From Segatella baroniae B14 (GTDB lineage Bacteria; Bacteroidota; Bacteroidia; Bacteroidales; Bacteroidaceae), in the NCBI RefSeq assembly GCF_022024235.1, contig NZ_CP091799.1, positions 2,049,001 to 2,113,000 on the forward strand: a stretch of DNA of 64,000 nt, read 5' to 3'. Below are positions 55,894-63,745 of the stretch, piece after piece. Under the pieces are notes generated by a model that was given only the letters and a program-made list of their open reading frames with translations, made no database searches and was not told the origin of the DNA. The translations under genes were made by a program, and so were the position numbers. Position 1 is the stretch's first letter. The number at the start of each line of letters is the position of its first letter.

Positions 55894-57273
55894 ATGAAAA
55901 AAAAAATAATTATTACACTATGCTTATTAGCTTTTCTTAATAGCTTTGCTAACAAGTATGATAAAGATAGTATAAAAAAAATAGATATTCCAGTAATGGA
56001 AATATATACAGAGAATAAAGAAGAGCCGTCATGCGATTATATTTTTGCACCAGAAGGAGAAGATGGAATAAGTATAACTAATACGACAAAAATACCAGGC
56101 AGAATAATATTATCTAGACTCGGTATACCATACTATGACAGCGGCGAATATGAAAACAATAAAGGAGGTATGAAAATCAAAATAAGAGGAAATACTAGTG
56201 CTTATTGGAATCCAAAAAAATCATTTAAAATAAAACTAGAAAAAAAGGCCGACCTATTAAATAGAAATAACAAAAATTATGCAGATAAAGAATGGGTTTT
56301 AATAGATGAAGGCGGAGATGGTATGATAGCTGAAACAGCATTTAAACTAAGCGAAGAAATAGGAATGCTATGGACACCTCAACATTGCTACATAAATCTG
56401 TTTATAAACGATGATTACAGAGGTATATATATGCTTACTGAATCAGTCAAAAGAAATACATCCGCCAGATTGAATGTAACTGAAACTGGCTATATTATAG
56501 AAAAAGACGCTTATTGGTGGAATGAAGACAAATATCTTACAACAAACACAAACAGAAAATACACTTTTAAATATCCCGATAGTGATGATGTTACTGATAG
56601 CATAAGCAACTGTATAAAATTATCTGTAGACAACTTAGAATATTCACTTATATCAGGTAACTATGAAGACTATATAGATATTAATTCATTCGCAAAATGG
56701 CTTCTTTGCCATGATATATTAGGAGACAGTGATGCAGCAGGATCTAATATATATATAACAAAATATGATAATACCAATAACACAAAAATAATGATGGGAA
56801 ACATATGGGACTTGGGTGGCTCATTCAAAATAGCTGATAACTGGTCAGCTATACATACAAACCCATTATTTTACTATCCACAATTGATAGCTAGCTCCAA
56901 TCAAAAATTTATAGATACATATCAAGAATTATGGAATAGTGAGGCCATTAAGGCTATTGATAATACCATAGAATATCTAAAAGAATACTCTCAATCTCAA
57001 GAAGCTATAAATCTACAAAAATTAAGACCAATTAATTGTGAGAGATGGAATTTTACTTCAGAATCTATACAATATGATATACAAGTAGCTGTTAATTGGC
57101 TCAACAATAGAAAAAAATGGTTAGATAACCATATCAATATTAGCAATAATATAAACTCTATAGAATACAAAAAAAGAAATCGCCATAACATATTTTCTAT
57201 TAATGGAAAAAAAATAAACTATAACACGAAAGGTATAATAATTACGAATGGCATAAAATATTATCAACACTAA
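55894..57273 (+). CDS. Exported CotH kinase family protein
   Basis: 459 aa, signal peptide at 1-19 (ending NSFA). The CotH domain (PF08757) spans about 85-390: MKIKIRGNTSAYWNPKKSFKIKLEKK (substrate/ATP-binding opening), KEWVLIDEGGDG, LFINDDYRGIYMLTES and the catalytic-type IWDLGGSFKIAD late in the domain (family Asp in xxDxxxxF). CotH proteins are secreted protein kinases in spore coats; bacterial surface roles are largely unknown. The extreme C-terminus (FSINGKKINYNTKGIIITNG) resembles a shortened sorting domain common in Prevotella. Very A-rich, with many ATA and AGA codons. Confidence 0.85.
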   Translation: MKKKIIITLCLLAFLNSFANKYDKDSIKKIDIPVMEIYTENKEEPSCDYIFAPEGEDGISITNTTKIPGRIILSRLGIPYYDSGEYENNKGGMKIKIRGNTSAYWNPKKSFKIKLEKKADLLNRNNKNYADKEWVLIDEGGDGMIAETAFKLSEEIGMLWTPQHCYINLFINDDYRGIYMLTESVKRNTSARLNVTETGYIIEKDAYWWNEDKYLTTNTNRKYTFKYPDSDDVTDSISNCIKLSVDNLEYSLISGNYEDYIDINSFAKWLLCHDILGDSDAAGSNIYITKYDNTNNTKIMMGNIWDLGGSFKIADNWSAIHTNPLFYYPQLIASSNQKFIDTYQELWNSEAIKAIDNTIEYLKEYSQSQEAINLQKLRPINCERWNFTSESIQYDIQVAVNWLNNRKKWLDNHINISNNINSIEYKKRNRHNIFSINGKKINYNTKGIIITNGIKYYQH

Positions 57274-57307
57274 AGGCAAAATAATATAGAAAACTCATCA
57301 CAAAAAT

Positions 57308-58300
57308 ATGCCAAGAATACATTGGATAGATTTACTGAGAGGCATCTGTATGATAGCTATACTTTTATTTCATACAGAAATGTATATGGTAGGCAAAGCA
57401 ATTATACCCTATACTATGTACGTGACCAATGCGCTCATTATTTTTTATTTTATTTCAGGTTATCTGATATATAAAAAAAATGAATTTAAATTCATACATA
57501 AATTGAAATCCATTGGTCGAACAATGCTAATACCATACTTATTATTTACAAGTATAATAGGCATTGTTAAACCTTATGTAAAAGGACAACAGATTGATTT
57601 ACTTCAAATAGGAGAAAATATTGCATTGGGACAAGCCTCATGGTTTATTGCCGCACTCATCATAGCTGAGTTATTATTATGCATAACGTTGTGGATAACT
57701 CGTGGAAAATTATCATGGATATTCTGTGTAGCATTAATCTGTCTAATATTATCAATAGCTTTCTCTGAAAGAAATATTGATTTTCCTTGGCAGATAAACA
57801 ATGCTCTGCAAGCAGTATTCTTCCTTATTACAGGCTATGTATATCATCACTACGAGAAAAAAATCAAAGATATCAACAAACCATTATACAATATTTTATT
57901 ACTTATTATCTTAATAATAATAAAAAGATATGAATATATACATCATGTAAATATGATGATTTCACCATTACAAATAGATCTATATCCTCTTTTTTTATTG
58001 GACATAACAATATGTATCATTGTTATGGTTAATATTTGTAAAGCAAAAACAAGTAAAATAATAGAATGGACAGGCAGCCACTCACTCGTATATTATTTTT
58101 TGTGTGGAGGTGTTCCTCTACTTGTAAGCAAATATTGGAGACATACTGGACTGACTTATGGAGGAAGATACTGGGTCATACTCTTAGCCTTTATTATCGT
58201 CTATATGATAACAACACTACTTACTTGGACTATTTATACCTATATTTATTCAGCTATAAAAAAGAAGATTAATTTAAAATATTTATTTGAATTTTATTGA
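57308..58300 (+). CDS. Acyltransferase 3 family membrane protein (OafA/NodX-like)
   Basis: 330-aa polytopic protein with about ten hydrophobic helices. It opens with RIHWIDLLRGICMIAILLFHTEMYM, the conserved R-x10-H region of acyltransferase 3 enzymes that O-acetylate (or succinylate) surface glycans. FISGYLIYKK follows near 50. No SGNH domain is attached. Target glycan unknown. It follows the CotH gene by 34 bases and shares its very AT-rich composition. The three genes from 53861 look like one transcript. Confidence 0.87.
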   Translation: MPRIHWIDLLRGICMIAILLFHTEMYMVGKAIIPYTMYVTNALIIFYFISGYLIYKKNEFKFIHKLKSIGRTMLIPYLLFTSIIGIVKPYVKGQQIDLLQIGENIALGQASWFIAALIIAELLLCITLWITRGKLSWIFCVALICLILSIAFSERNIDFPWQINNALQAVFFLITGYVYHHYEKKIKDINKPLYNILLLIILIIIKRYEYIHHVNMMISPLQIDLYPLFLLDITICIIVMVNICKAKTSKIIEWTGSHSLVYYFLCGGVPLLVSKYWRHTGLTYGGRYWVILLAFIIVYMITTLLTWTIYTYIYSAIKKKINLKYLFEFY

Positions 58301-58339
58301 CATAATCCTTCCTGAGGTTTGCATATGATAGAAATGCAT

Positions 58340-58405
58340 GGCAAAACTATAATGTTTATGGGTTAAAAACATGATGTTTATACTGCAAAAGTATAGTGTT
58401 TTGCC
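58340..58405. repeat. Three imperfect palindromic units in one inverted repeat
   Basis: GGCAAAACTATA at 58340-58351 is mirrored by TATAGTGTTTTGCC at 58392-58405, and AAACATGATGTTT lies between them. Units begin about every 20-23 bases (AAACTATAATGTTT, AAACATGATGTTT, AAAGTATAGTGTTTT). Confidence 0.6.
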
Positions 58406-58667
58406 AGCTCAAGTGTTAGCTTTTCCCTTCATGAAGATTGAAGGTTGTTGAAAACACCAAACAGGCAGATTGAAAGTTGAAGATTTTGAGCCAGATGACG
58501 ATATTGGGCGACTATGTTTTTTTGATATATTTTTGAATATTCCATATTACTTGAAAAAACATCTTATAAAACTCACAGCCACATATAATCAGCAATTGAA
58601 GGCTGTTTTATAAGCACTATAAAGATTTAGCAGATACCAATAAAAAATATAAGTAAAAACAGAAAAA

Positions 58668-58699
58668 ATCCCTAAAGCTATGTTGATAACTTTAGGGAT
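58668..58699 (-). terminator. Terminator after nadA
   Basis: Perfect 10-bp arms ATCCCTAAAG / CTTTAGGGAT around a 12-base loop. On the minus strand it is followed by a T-rich tract. Confidence 0.8.
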
Positions 58700-58769
58700 A
58701 ACTATTTAATAGATCTCGTAATTATCCGATTTTCAACAATTTAAAGACATATAACTATCGAGATAAATC

Positions 58770-59762
58770 TTAGCAAAGACTCAACATCTTCTCGATAGGC
58801 TTAACTGCGTCTTTGGCTATAACAGGATCAACCTCTACAGATGGCCAACCGTACTTCAAAGTATTATAAATCTTCTGAAGCGTATTCATCTTCATAAATT
58901 CACACTCATTACAGCTGCATCCTAAGCTACCCTCGCTAACTTCTGGCGGTACAGGTATAAACTCAACTTCAGGACAAGAACGCTGCATCTCATGCAAAAT
59001 ACCAGCCTCTGTAGCTACAATGTACTGCTTTTGCTCAGGATGAGCCTTTGCATAATTGAGCATAGTAGCAGTACTACCCTTAATATCAGCTACTGCTAAT
59101 ACAGGTGCTTTACATTCCAAATGAGCCATAACCAATGCTTCAGGATTAGCCTTTTTAAGCTTAATAATCTCTTCTACAGAGAATTTCTCATGTACATGGC
59201 ATCCACCATTCCAGAGAAGCATATTTCGGCCTGTAACGCTGTTAATATAGTTACCAAGGTTGTAATCAGGACCAAAGATAATCTTTTCATCCTTAGGGAA
59301 AGCATTAATTACCTTTTCTGCATTGCCAGAAGTTACAACACAATCGGTAAGAGCCTTGACTGCTGCTGTGGTATTGACATAACTTACCACTTTATATCCT
59401 GGATGCTCTTCCTTATATTTTCTCAGATCTTCAGCCTTACAACTGTCAGCTAGACTACATCCTGCATTAAGATCAGGAGTAAGCACAATTTTATCTGGAC
59501 TAAGAAGTTTACAGGTTTCTGCCATAAAATGTACACCACACATCACCATGATATCTGCATTAGTTTCGGTAGCCTTACGTGCAAGTGCTAAAGAGTCGCC
59601 TACAAAATCAGCAATATCTTGAATATCACCAATAGTATAGTAATGGGCCAGAATAATGGCATTTTTTTCCTCGCACAGACGCCTGATTTCTTTCTTCAGA
59701 TCAATTGATTTGTCTACAGGTTCATCTATATAACCTTTCTCCATCCATTCTGTTTTCATCAC
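58770..59762 (-). CDS. nadA: Quinolinate synthase
   Basis: [4Fe-4S] enzyme condensing iminoaspartate and dihydroxyacetone phosphate to quinolinate in de novo NAD synthesis. HYYTIGDIQDIADFVGDS (near residue 40) is the family opening. Cysteines suited to the cluster lie in MCGVHFMAETC (near 94), NGGCHVHEKF (near 186) and GCSCNECEFM (near 284). 330 aa is typical. nadB and nadC are not next to it. Its upstream region is the DnaA-box cluster. Confidence 0.95.
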   Translation of the reverse strand: MMKTEWMEKGYIDEPVDKSIDLKKEIRRLCEEKNAIILAHYYTIGDIQDIADFVGDSLALARKATETNADIMVMCGVHFMAETCKLLSPDKIVLTPDLNAGCSLADSCKAEDLRKYKEEHPGYKVVSYVNTTAAVKALTDCVVTSGNAEKVINAFPKDEKIIFGPDYNLGNYINSVTGRNMLLWNGGCHVHEKFSVEEIIKLKKANPEALVMAHLECKAPVLAVADIKGSTATMLNYAKAHPEQKQYIVATEAGILHEMQRSCPEVEFIPVPPEVSEGSLGCSCNECEFMKMNTLQKIYNTLKYGWPSVEVDPVIAKDAVKPIEKMLSLC

Positions 59763-60202
59763 ATCAATATTATTATATTCTATATTATTTATTTAAAAGA
59801 AAAATAAAATGGGATATTATGATACGCTGTGGATTTGTTTATATCTTTTAGCCTCAAAATTTGGATATTTCGTTATCCACGTCTTATGATGGGTTATCCC
59901 TATGATATTATAAGCATATAGCTCTGATTTATGAGTACTTAGATAAGTTTTCCACATTATCCCCTTTTGGTGCAAAGGTAATAAGTTTATATCTTTTATC
60001 CATAAAAAAGCGTGGAAAAGTGATATAAAAGTTTCTCATAAATGTGTTGATATCCACATTTTTTGTCTGTCCAAACTGAGTGTGTTATTAACTCAAAAGT
60101 TATAAGTTATTTATGAGGAGTTTTTCCATAGGGTTATCCACATAGTTATGAGTAGTCTAAAATAAGGTAATTTTTGTAGTTCCTGTTATTGGGCTATTTG
60201 GT
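59763..60202. other. Candidate chromosomal replication origin (oriC): DnaA-box cluster
   Basis: Gene-free 440 bases between divergent-facing nadA and the GT9 gene. DnaA boxes against TTATCCACA: perfect at 60134-60142; 8 of 9 at 59873 (TTATCCACG), 59948 (TTTTCCACA), 59996 (TTATCCATA) and 60050 (ATATCCACA). 7 of 9 occur at 59828 (minus), 59860 (minus), 59894, 59957, 60011 (minus) and 60122. Most face the same way. GTTTATATCTTTTA occurs exactly twice (59837, 59985). ATTTATGAG occurs three times (59927, 60035 minus, 60109). The left edge (59768-59810) is almost pure A/T and could be the unwinding element. dnaA itself is not here. Confidence 0.65.
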
Positions 60203-60260
60203 ATTCTAAAAAAAGAGAGGTGTTACTCCATCCAGAAGTAACACCTCTCTTTTTTAGAAT
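60203..60260. terminator. Strong hairpin terminator after the GT9 gene
   Basis: Arms of about 24 bases (ATTCTAAAAAAAGAGAGG ... and its complement ending TTTTTTAGAAT) with a 9-base loop. It separates the minus-strand GT9 transcript from the DnaA-box region, which would keep the putative origin free of read-through. The 71 bases between it and the gene hold nothing recognisable. Confidence 0.85.
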
Positions 60261-60331
60261 ATAAAAGGTAGTATCATATATACTTACTTGATGTGTTTGA
60301 TATAATACATAATAAGTATAAGATAGATATG

Positions 60332-61387
60332 TTATTTTTGTATCAAAATATGTTCTACACGATTGACGATAAGATCTGGACTAATGTTTTTCATGCATGA
60401 GAAATCTCCTCGTAAACATGGTTTATTGCCGTAGATGCTACAAGGTCGACAAGGTAAATCTATTTGTACTGCATTATCAGGACTCTGCTTCCAGCCTAAA
60501 AAACCGGCATACGGATGTGTTGCACCCCAAACACTTACTACAGGGATATTGGTGAGTGATGCCAAGTGCATATTTGCACTGTCCATACTAATCATGACAT
60601 CAAGATGACTCATAAGAATAAGTTCTTGCATGATTCCAGATAAAGCTCCAGATGCATTTATGCAATTTTTATATTTTTGAGTCCACTCTTCAAATTGTTG
60701 AGTTTCTTTTTTCCCTCCGCCAAAGAGGAATATTCTAGCTGATGGATGATGGTTAATCAGTGTAGCGATAACCTGTTCCATTAGTCTAGGTGGATAGATT
60801 TTACCCTCATGGGCTGCAAAAGGTGCGATGCCTATCCATTGAGAGAAGGCTTGCTTCTTACCGATGATATGCTCTGGCAAAAGTCGAAGATTTCCGCCTC
60901 CAGGAGGAAAAATAGAAGTAAAGTTCATTTGGATAGGATAGCCAAGTTCGGCAAAGACATCAGCATAATTCTGAAAGGCTGTAGGCTGCTGTATCAACTT
61001 TTTATTATTAAAGGAACATAGCATATGTTTACCCTTGCGATGCTTGTCGATATGGGCTACTTTAAAATTATCTAGATTAAATCGTAAGCGTAGAAAATTG
61101 GAACGTAATACATTATGTAGGTCGGCAATCGCTGTAAAGTGCTTAGCCGTAAGTCGGCGATACAGTGCATTTAGGCCCTTAATACCATGATATTCCTGTT
61201 TTACGTCTGCCTCCATAAAACTTACATTAGGGGCTAGATTTTCATAGAAAGGTCGTGCAAAAGGTCGACTGAGCATAGTAATCCTTACATTTGGATACTG
61301 TTTAGCCAGTGAGTAAATCACTGGCACAGTCATAGCTACATCGCCTATGGCAGAGAATCTTATAACTAGGATATGCTCTGTTTTCAT
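60332..61387 (-). CDS. Glycosyltransferase family 9 (LPS heptosyltransferase-like)
   Basis: 351-aa cytoplasmic/peripheral enzyme of lipopolysaccharide core assembly. GT9 features: ILVIRFSAIGDVAMTVPVIYSL at residues 6-27, LSRPFARPFYENL, IGIAPFAAHEGKIYP near 180 and MISMDSANMHLASLTNIPVVSVWGATHPYAG near 270-300. The Cys-rich tail (CRPCSIYGNKPC, near 315) is typical of Bacteroidetes members. Sugar donor (ADP-heptose or other) is not determined. It lies 14 bases after the DUF4254 gene, clearly the same transcript. Confidence 0.88.
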   Translation of the reverse strand: MKTEHILVIRFSAIGDVAMTVPVIYSLAKQYPNVRITMLSRPFARPFYENLAPNVSFMEADVKQEYHGIKGLNALYRRLTAKHFTAIADLHNVLRSNFLRLRFNLDNFKVAHIDKHRKGKHMLCSFNNKKLIQQPTAFQNYADVFAELGYPIQMNFTSIFPPGGGNLRLLPEHIIGKKQAFSQWIGIAPFAAHEGKIYPPRLMEQVIATLINHHPSARIFLFGGGKKETQQFEEWTQKYKNCINASGALSGIMQELILMSHLDVMISMDSANMHLASLTNIPVVSVWGATHPYAGFLGWKQSPDNAVQIDLPCRPCSIYGNKPCLRGDFSCMKNISPDLIVNRVEHILIQK

Positions 61388-61401
61388 AAACGGATAATAG
61401 T

Positions 61402-62007
61402 TTATTTTTTAGCGTATAATACAGGATTTGTATCTGTATCATTATACATTTTCATCTGGCGGTATACCTTCATATACTTTCTACCAGCTTCAATATCATC
61501 GAGCAGTTGATCAATAGCTATAGATAAATCTTTTTGCTGTTCGAGTAGGACATTGAGTTTAGCCTGACATTTAGCAATATGATCAGCAGAAGCATCATTA
61601 CGTTCAGTCTGTTCCTTCATGTGATAAATTTTTAGTGCTAGAATGCTGAGACGATCAATTGCCCATGCAGGACTTTCAGTGTTGATGCGTGCATCATCTT
61701 GTATTTTAATCTCCTTATATTTATCACGGAAATAAGAATCAATCTGCTCAACTAAGTCGGTTCGGTCCTGATTACTCTTATCGATGCGACGCTTCAAAGT
61801 AAGAGCTTCAACAGGGTCGATTTCGGGATCTCTGATAATATCTTCGAAATGCCACTGTACAGTGTCAATCCAATTTTTGAGATATAAAATGTAATCGATA
61901 GTATTCTCGGCATAACGATTTTGGATGGGAGTGTCAATATTATCCTTTACATGATAATCTTGAATAGCTTCGTTAAATATAACGTTACAATGTTCTGAAA
62001 ATGACAT
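61402..62007 (-). CDS. DUF4254 family protein
   Basis: 201-aa mostly helical cytoplasmic protein of a Bacteroidetes family of unknown function. The open frame extends to 62175, but the extra 56 residues are Cys/Phe-rich and unlike the family. The start at 62007 (MSFSEHCNVIFNEAIQDYH) fits. Conserved-looking segments are NTIDYILYLKNWIDTVQWHFED (near 40-60), RRIDKSNQDRTDLVEQID and SPAWAIDRLSILALKIYHM. It sits directly upstream of the GT9 gene, so a role in LPS core synthesis or its control is likely but unproven. Confidence 0.85.
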   Translation of the reverse strand: MSFSEHCNVIFNEAIQDYHVKDNIDTPIQNRYAENTIDYILYLKNWIDTVQWHFEDIIRDPEIDPVEALTLKRRIDKSNQDRTDLVEQIDSYFRDKYKEIKIQDDARINTESPAWAIDRLSILALKIYHMKEQTERNDASADHIAKCQAKLNVLLEQQKDLSIAIDQLLDDIEAGRKYMKVYRQMKMYNDTDTNPVLYAKK

Positions 62008-62140
62008 ATTTAAGTATAAATTGATTTGTTCACAAAAGTAGTTATTTATTTGTAAATAAGCAAATAATTGGAGAAAAAAGCAAAAAAATGCACATTTAGG
62101 GTACCCCTGTGCAATGAAAGTCGCTTTTTTTTCAAATTTA

Positions 62141-62172
62141 TTTGCTATATTGGATTTAATTTTGTTTCTTTG
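62141..62172 (+). promoter_or_regulatory. Two-box promoter of acpP-fabF-rnc
   Basis: TTTG (62141-62144), 20 bases, TTTCTTTG (62165-62172; one base off TATCTTTG). An overlapping TAATTTTG at 62157-62164 matches the -7 consensus but has no TTTG at the right distance. Leader to acpP about 50 nt. Confidence 0.7.
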
Positions 62173-62225
62173 CACCCGAATTTTTTAATTAGAAATCATT
62201 TATAAACATTTTAAAAGTTACAATT

Positions 62226-62462
62226 ATGTCAGAAATTGAATCAAAAGTAAAGGCTATTATCGTTGATAAACTCGGTGTTGATGAGTCTGAAGTAAAGGCA
62301 GAAGCAAGCTTCACAAATGACCTGGGTGCTGACTCATTGGATACAGTAGAATTGATTATGGAATTTGAGAAAGAATTCAACATTTCTATCCCAGACGATC
62401 AAGCTGAAAAGATTGCAACTGTAGGTGATGCTATCTCTTACATTGAAGCAAACGCTAAGTAA
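62226..62462 (+). CDS. acpP: Acyl carrier protein
   Basis: 78-aa acidic carrier holding growing acyl chains on a 4'-phosphopantetheine arm. The attachment site is Ser37 in [15 protein letters not shown], followed by the usual [13 protein letters not shown] recognition helix. Length and charge are standard. Codon usage is that of a highly expressed gene. It precedes fabF by 20 bases, the conserved acpP-fabF-rnc order. Confidence 0.97.
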   Translation: MSEIESKVKAIIVDKLGVDESEVKAEASFTNDLGADSLDTVELIMEFEKEFNISIPDDQAEKIATVGDAISYIEANAK

Positions 62463-62482
62463 TTAGCACTTAAAAATATATA

Positions 62483-63745
62483 ATGGAATTAAAAAGAGTA
62501 GTAGTAACAGGACTTGGTGCCGTAACTCCATTAGGAAACACTCCTGAGGAGACATGGGAATCTATGGTTGCCGGCAAAAGCGGTGCTGCTCCTATTACAA
62601 ATTTTGATGCATCCCTTTTCAAGACTCAGTTCGCTTGCGAAGTAAAAAATCTTAATGTAAACGATTACATCGATCGTAAGGAAGCTCGCAAGATGGACCG
62701 TTATACTCAGTTTGCTATGATTGCTGCAATGCAGGGTGTAAAGGATAGTGGTCTTGATGCGGAATCAATAGACAAGAGTCGTGTTGGTGTTGTCTTTGGT
62801 GTAGGTATCGGTGGTATTCAAACATTCCAGGAAGAAGTAGGTTATTATGCTACTCATAAAGAGAATGGTCCTAAATTTAATCCATTCTTCATTCCTAAGA
62901 TGATTGCGGATATTGCTTCTGGTCAGATTTCAATCCATTTTGGATTCCATGGACCTAACTATACCACAACAAGTGCATGTGCTTCTTCTAGCAATGCTGT
63001 TGCTGATGCATTTAACTTGATTCGTTTGGGTAAGGCTGATGCTATCGTAACAGGTGGTGCAGAAGCTGCCATTTGTGAGACAGGTGTTGGTGGCTTTAAT
63101 GCAATGAAAGCATTGTCTACACGTAATGATGATCCAGAGCATGCGTCTCGTCCATTCAGTGGAAGTCGTGATGGTTTTATCATGGGTGAAGGTGCTGGTT
63201 GCTTAATTCTTGAAGAATTGGAGCATGCTAAAGCTCGTGGAGCGAAGATTTATGCTGAGATGGTTGGCGAAGGCATGAGTGCAGATGCTTATCATATCAC
63301 AGCTTCTCATCCAGAGGGCCTTGGTGCTAAACTTGTTATGCAAGCTGCACTTGAGGATGCCAACTTAAAGCCTGAAGACATTGACTATATCAATGTTCAC
63401 GGTACATCTACTCATGTAGGAGATATCTCTGAGGCTAAGGCTATTAAGGATGTCTTTGGTGAGCAGGCTTACAAGCTTAACATCAGTTCTACCAAATCAA
63501 TGACTGGTCACTTACTTGGTGCTGCTGGTGCTGTAGAGGCAATGGCATGTATACTAAGTGTGAAGAATGACATTGTTCCACCTACTATTAACCACGTTGA
63601 TGGTGATGAGGATCCTGAATTGGATTATAATATGAACTTTACGTTCAACAAGGCTCAGAAACGTACCGTACGTGCAGCCTTGAGTAATACATTCGGTTTC
63701 GGTGGTCACAACTGTTGTGTAGTATTCAAGAAATATGCTGAATAA
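62483..63745 (+). CDS. fabF: Beta-ketoacyl-ACP synthase II
   Basis: Elongating condensing enzyme of fatty acid synthesis. VVVTGLGAVTPLGN opens the protein. The catalytic triad is complete: Cys in TTSACASSSNAV (near 165), His in NVHGTSTHVGD (near 305) and His in SMTGHLLGAAGAVE (near 342). The closing NTFGFGGHN is present. 420 aa is normal. Its last 11 bases overlap the start of rnc. Confidence 0.97.
   Translation: MELKRVVVTGLGAVTPLGNTPEETWESMVAGKSGAAPITNFDASLFKTQFACEVKNLNVNDYIDRKEARKMDRYTQFAMIAAMQGVKDSGLDAESIDKSRVGVVFGVGIGGIQTFQEEVGYYATHKENGPKFNPFFIPKMIADIASGQISIHFGFHGPNYTTTSACASSSNAVADAFNLIRLGKADAIVTGGAEAAICETGVGGFNAMKALSTRNDDPEHASRPFSGSRDGFIMGEGAGCLILEELEHAKARGAKIYAEMVGEGMSADAYHITASHPEGLGAKLVMQAALEDANLKPEDIDYINVHGTSTHVGDISEAKAIKDVFGEQAYKLNISSTKSMTGHLLGAAGAVEAMACILSVKNDIVPPTINHVDGDEDPELDYNMNFTFNKAQKRTVRAALSNTFGFGGHNCCVVFKKYAE

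Larger units (their letters stand above)
58301..58769. other. Gene-free region with palindromic repeat units and hairpins
   Basis: 469 bases with no credible gene. It holds three AAAC-AT-GTTT-like palindromic units (58340-58405), an inverted repeat CTTATAAAAC / GTTTTATAAG (58563-58572 / 58605-58614) enclosing ACAGCC / GGCTGT pairs, and the nadA terminator (58668-58699). It may be a relic of an element or an uncharacterised RNA. Confidence 0.5.

Noticed and set aside
62008-62175. 56-residue extension of the DUF4254 protein
   Set aside because: Composition (Cys/Phe-rich, AT-driven) and position over the acpP promoter region argue that it is untranslated.
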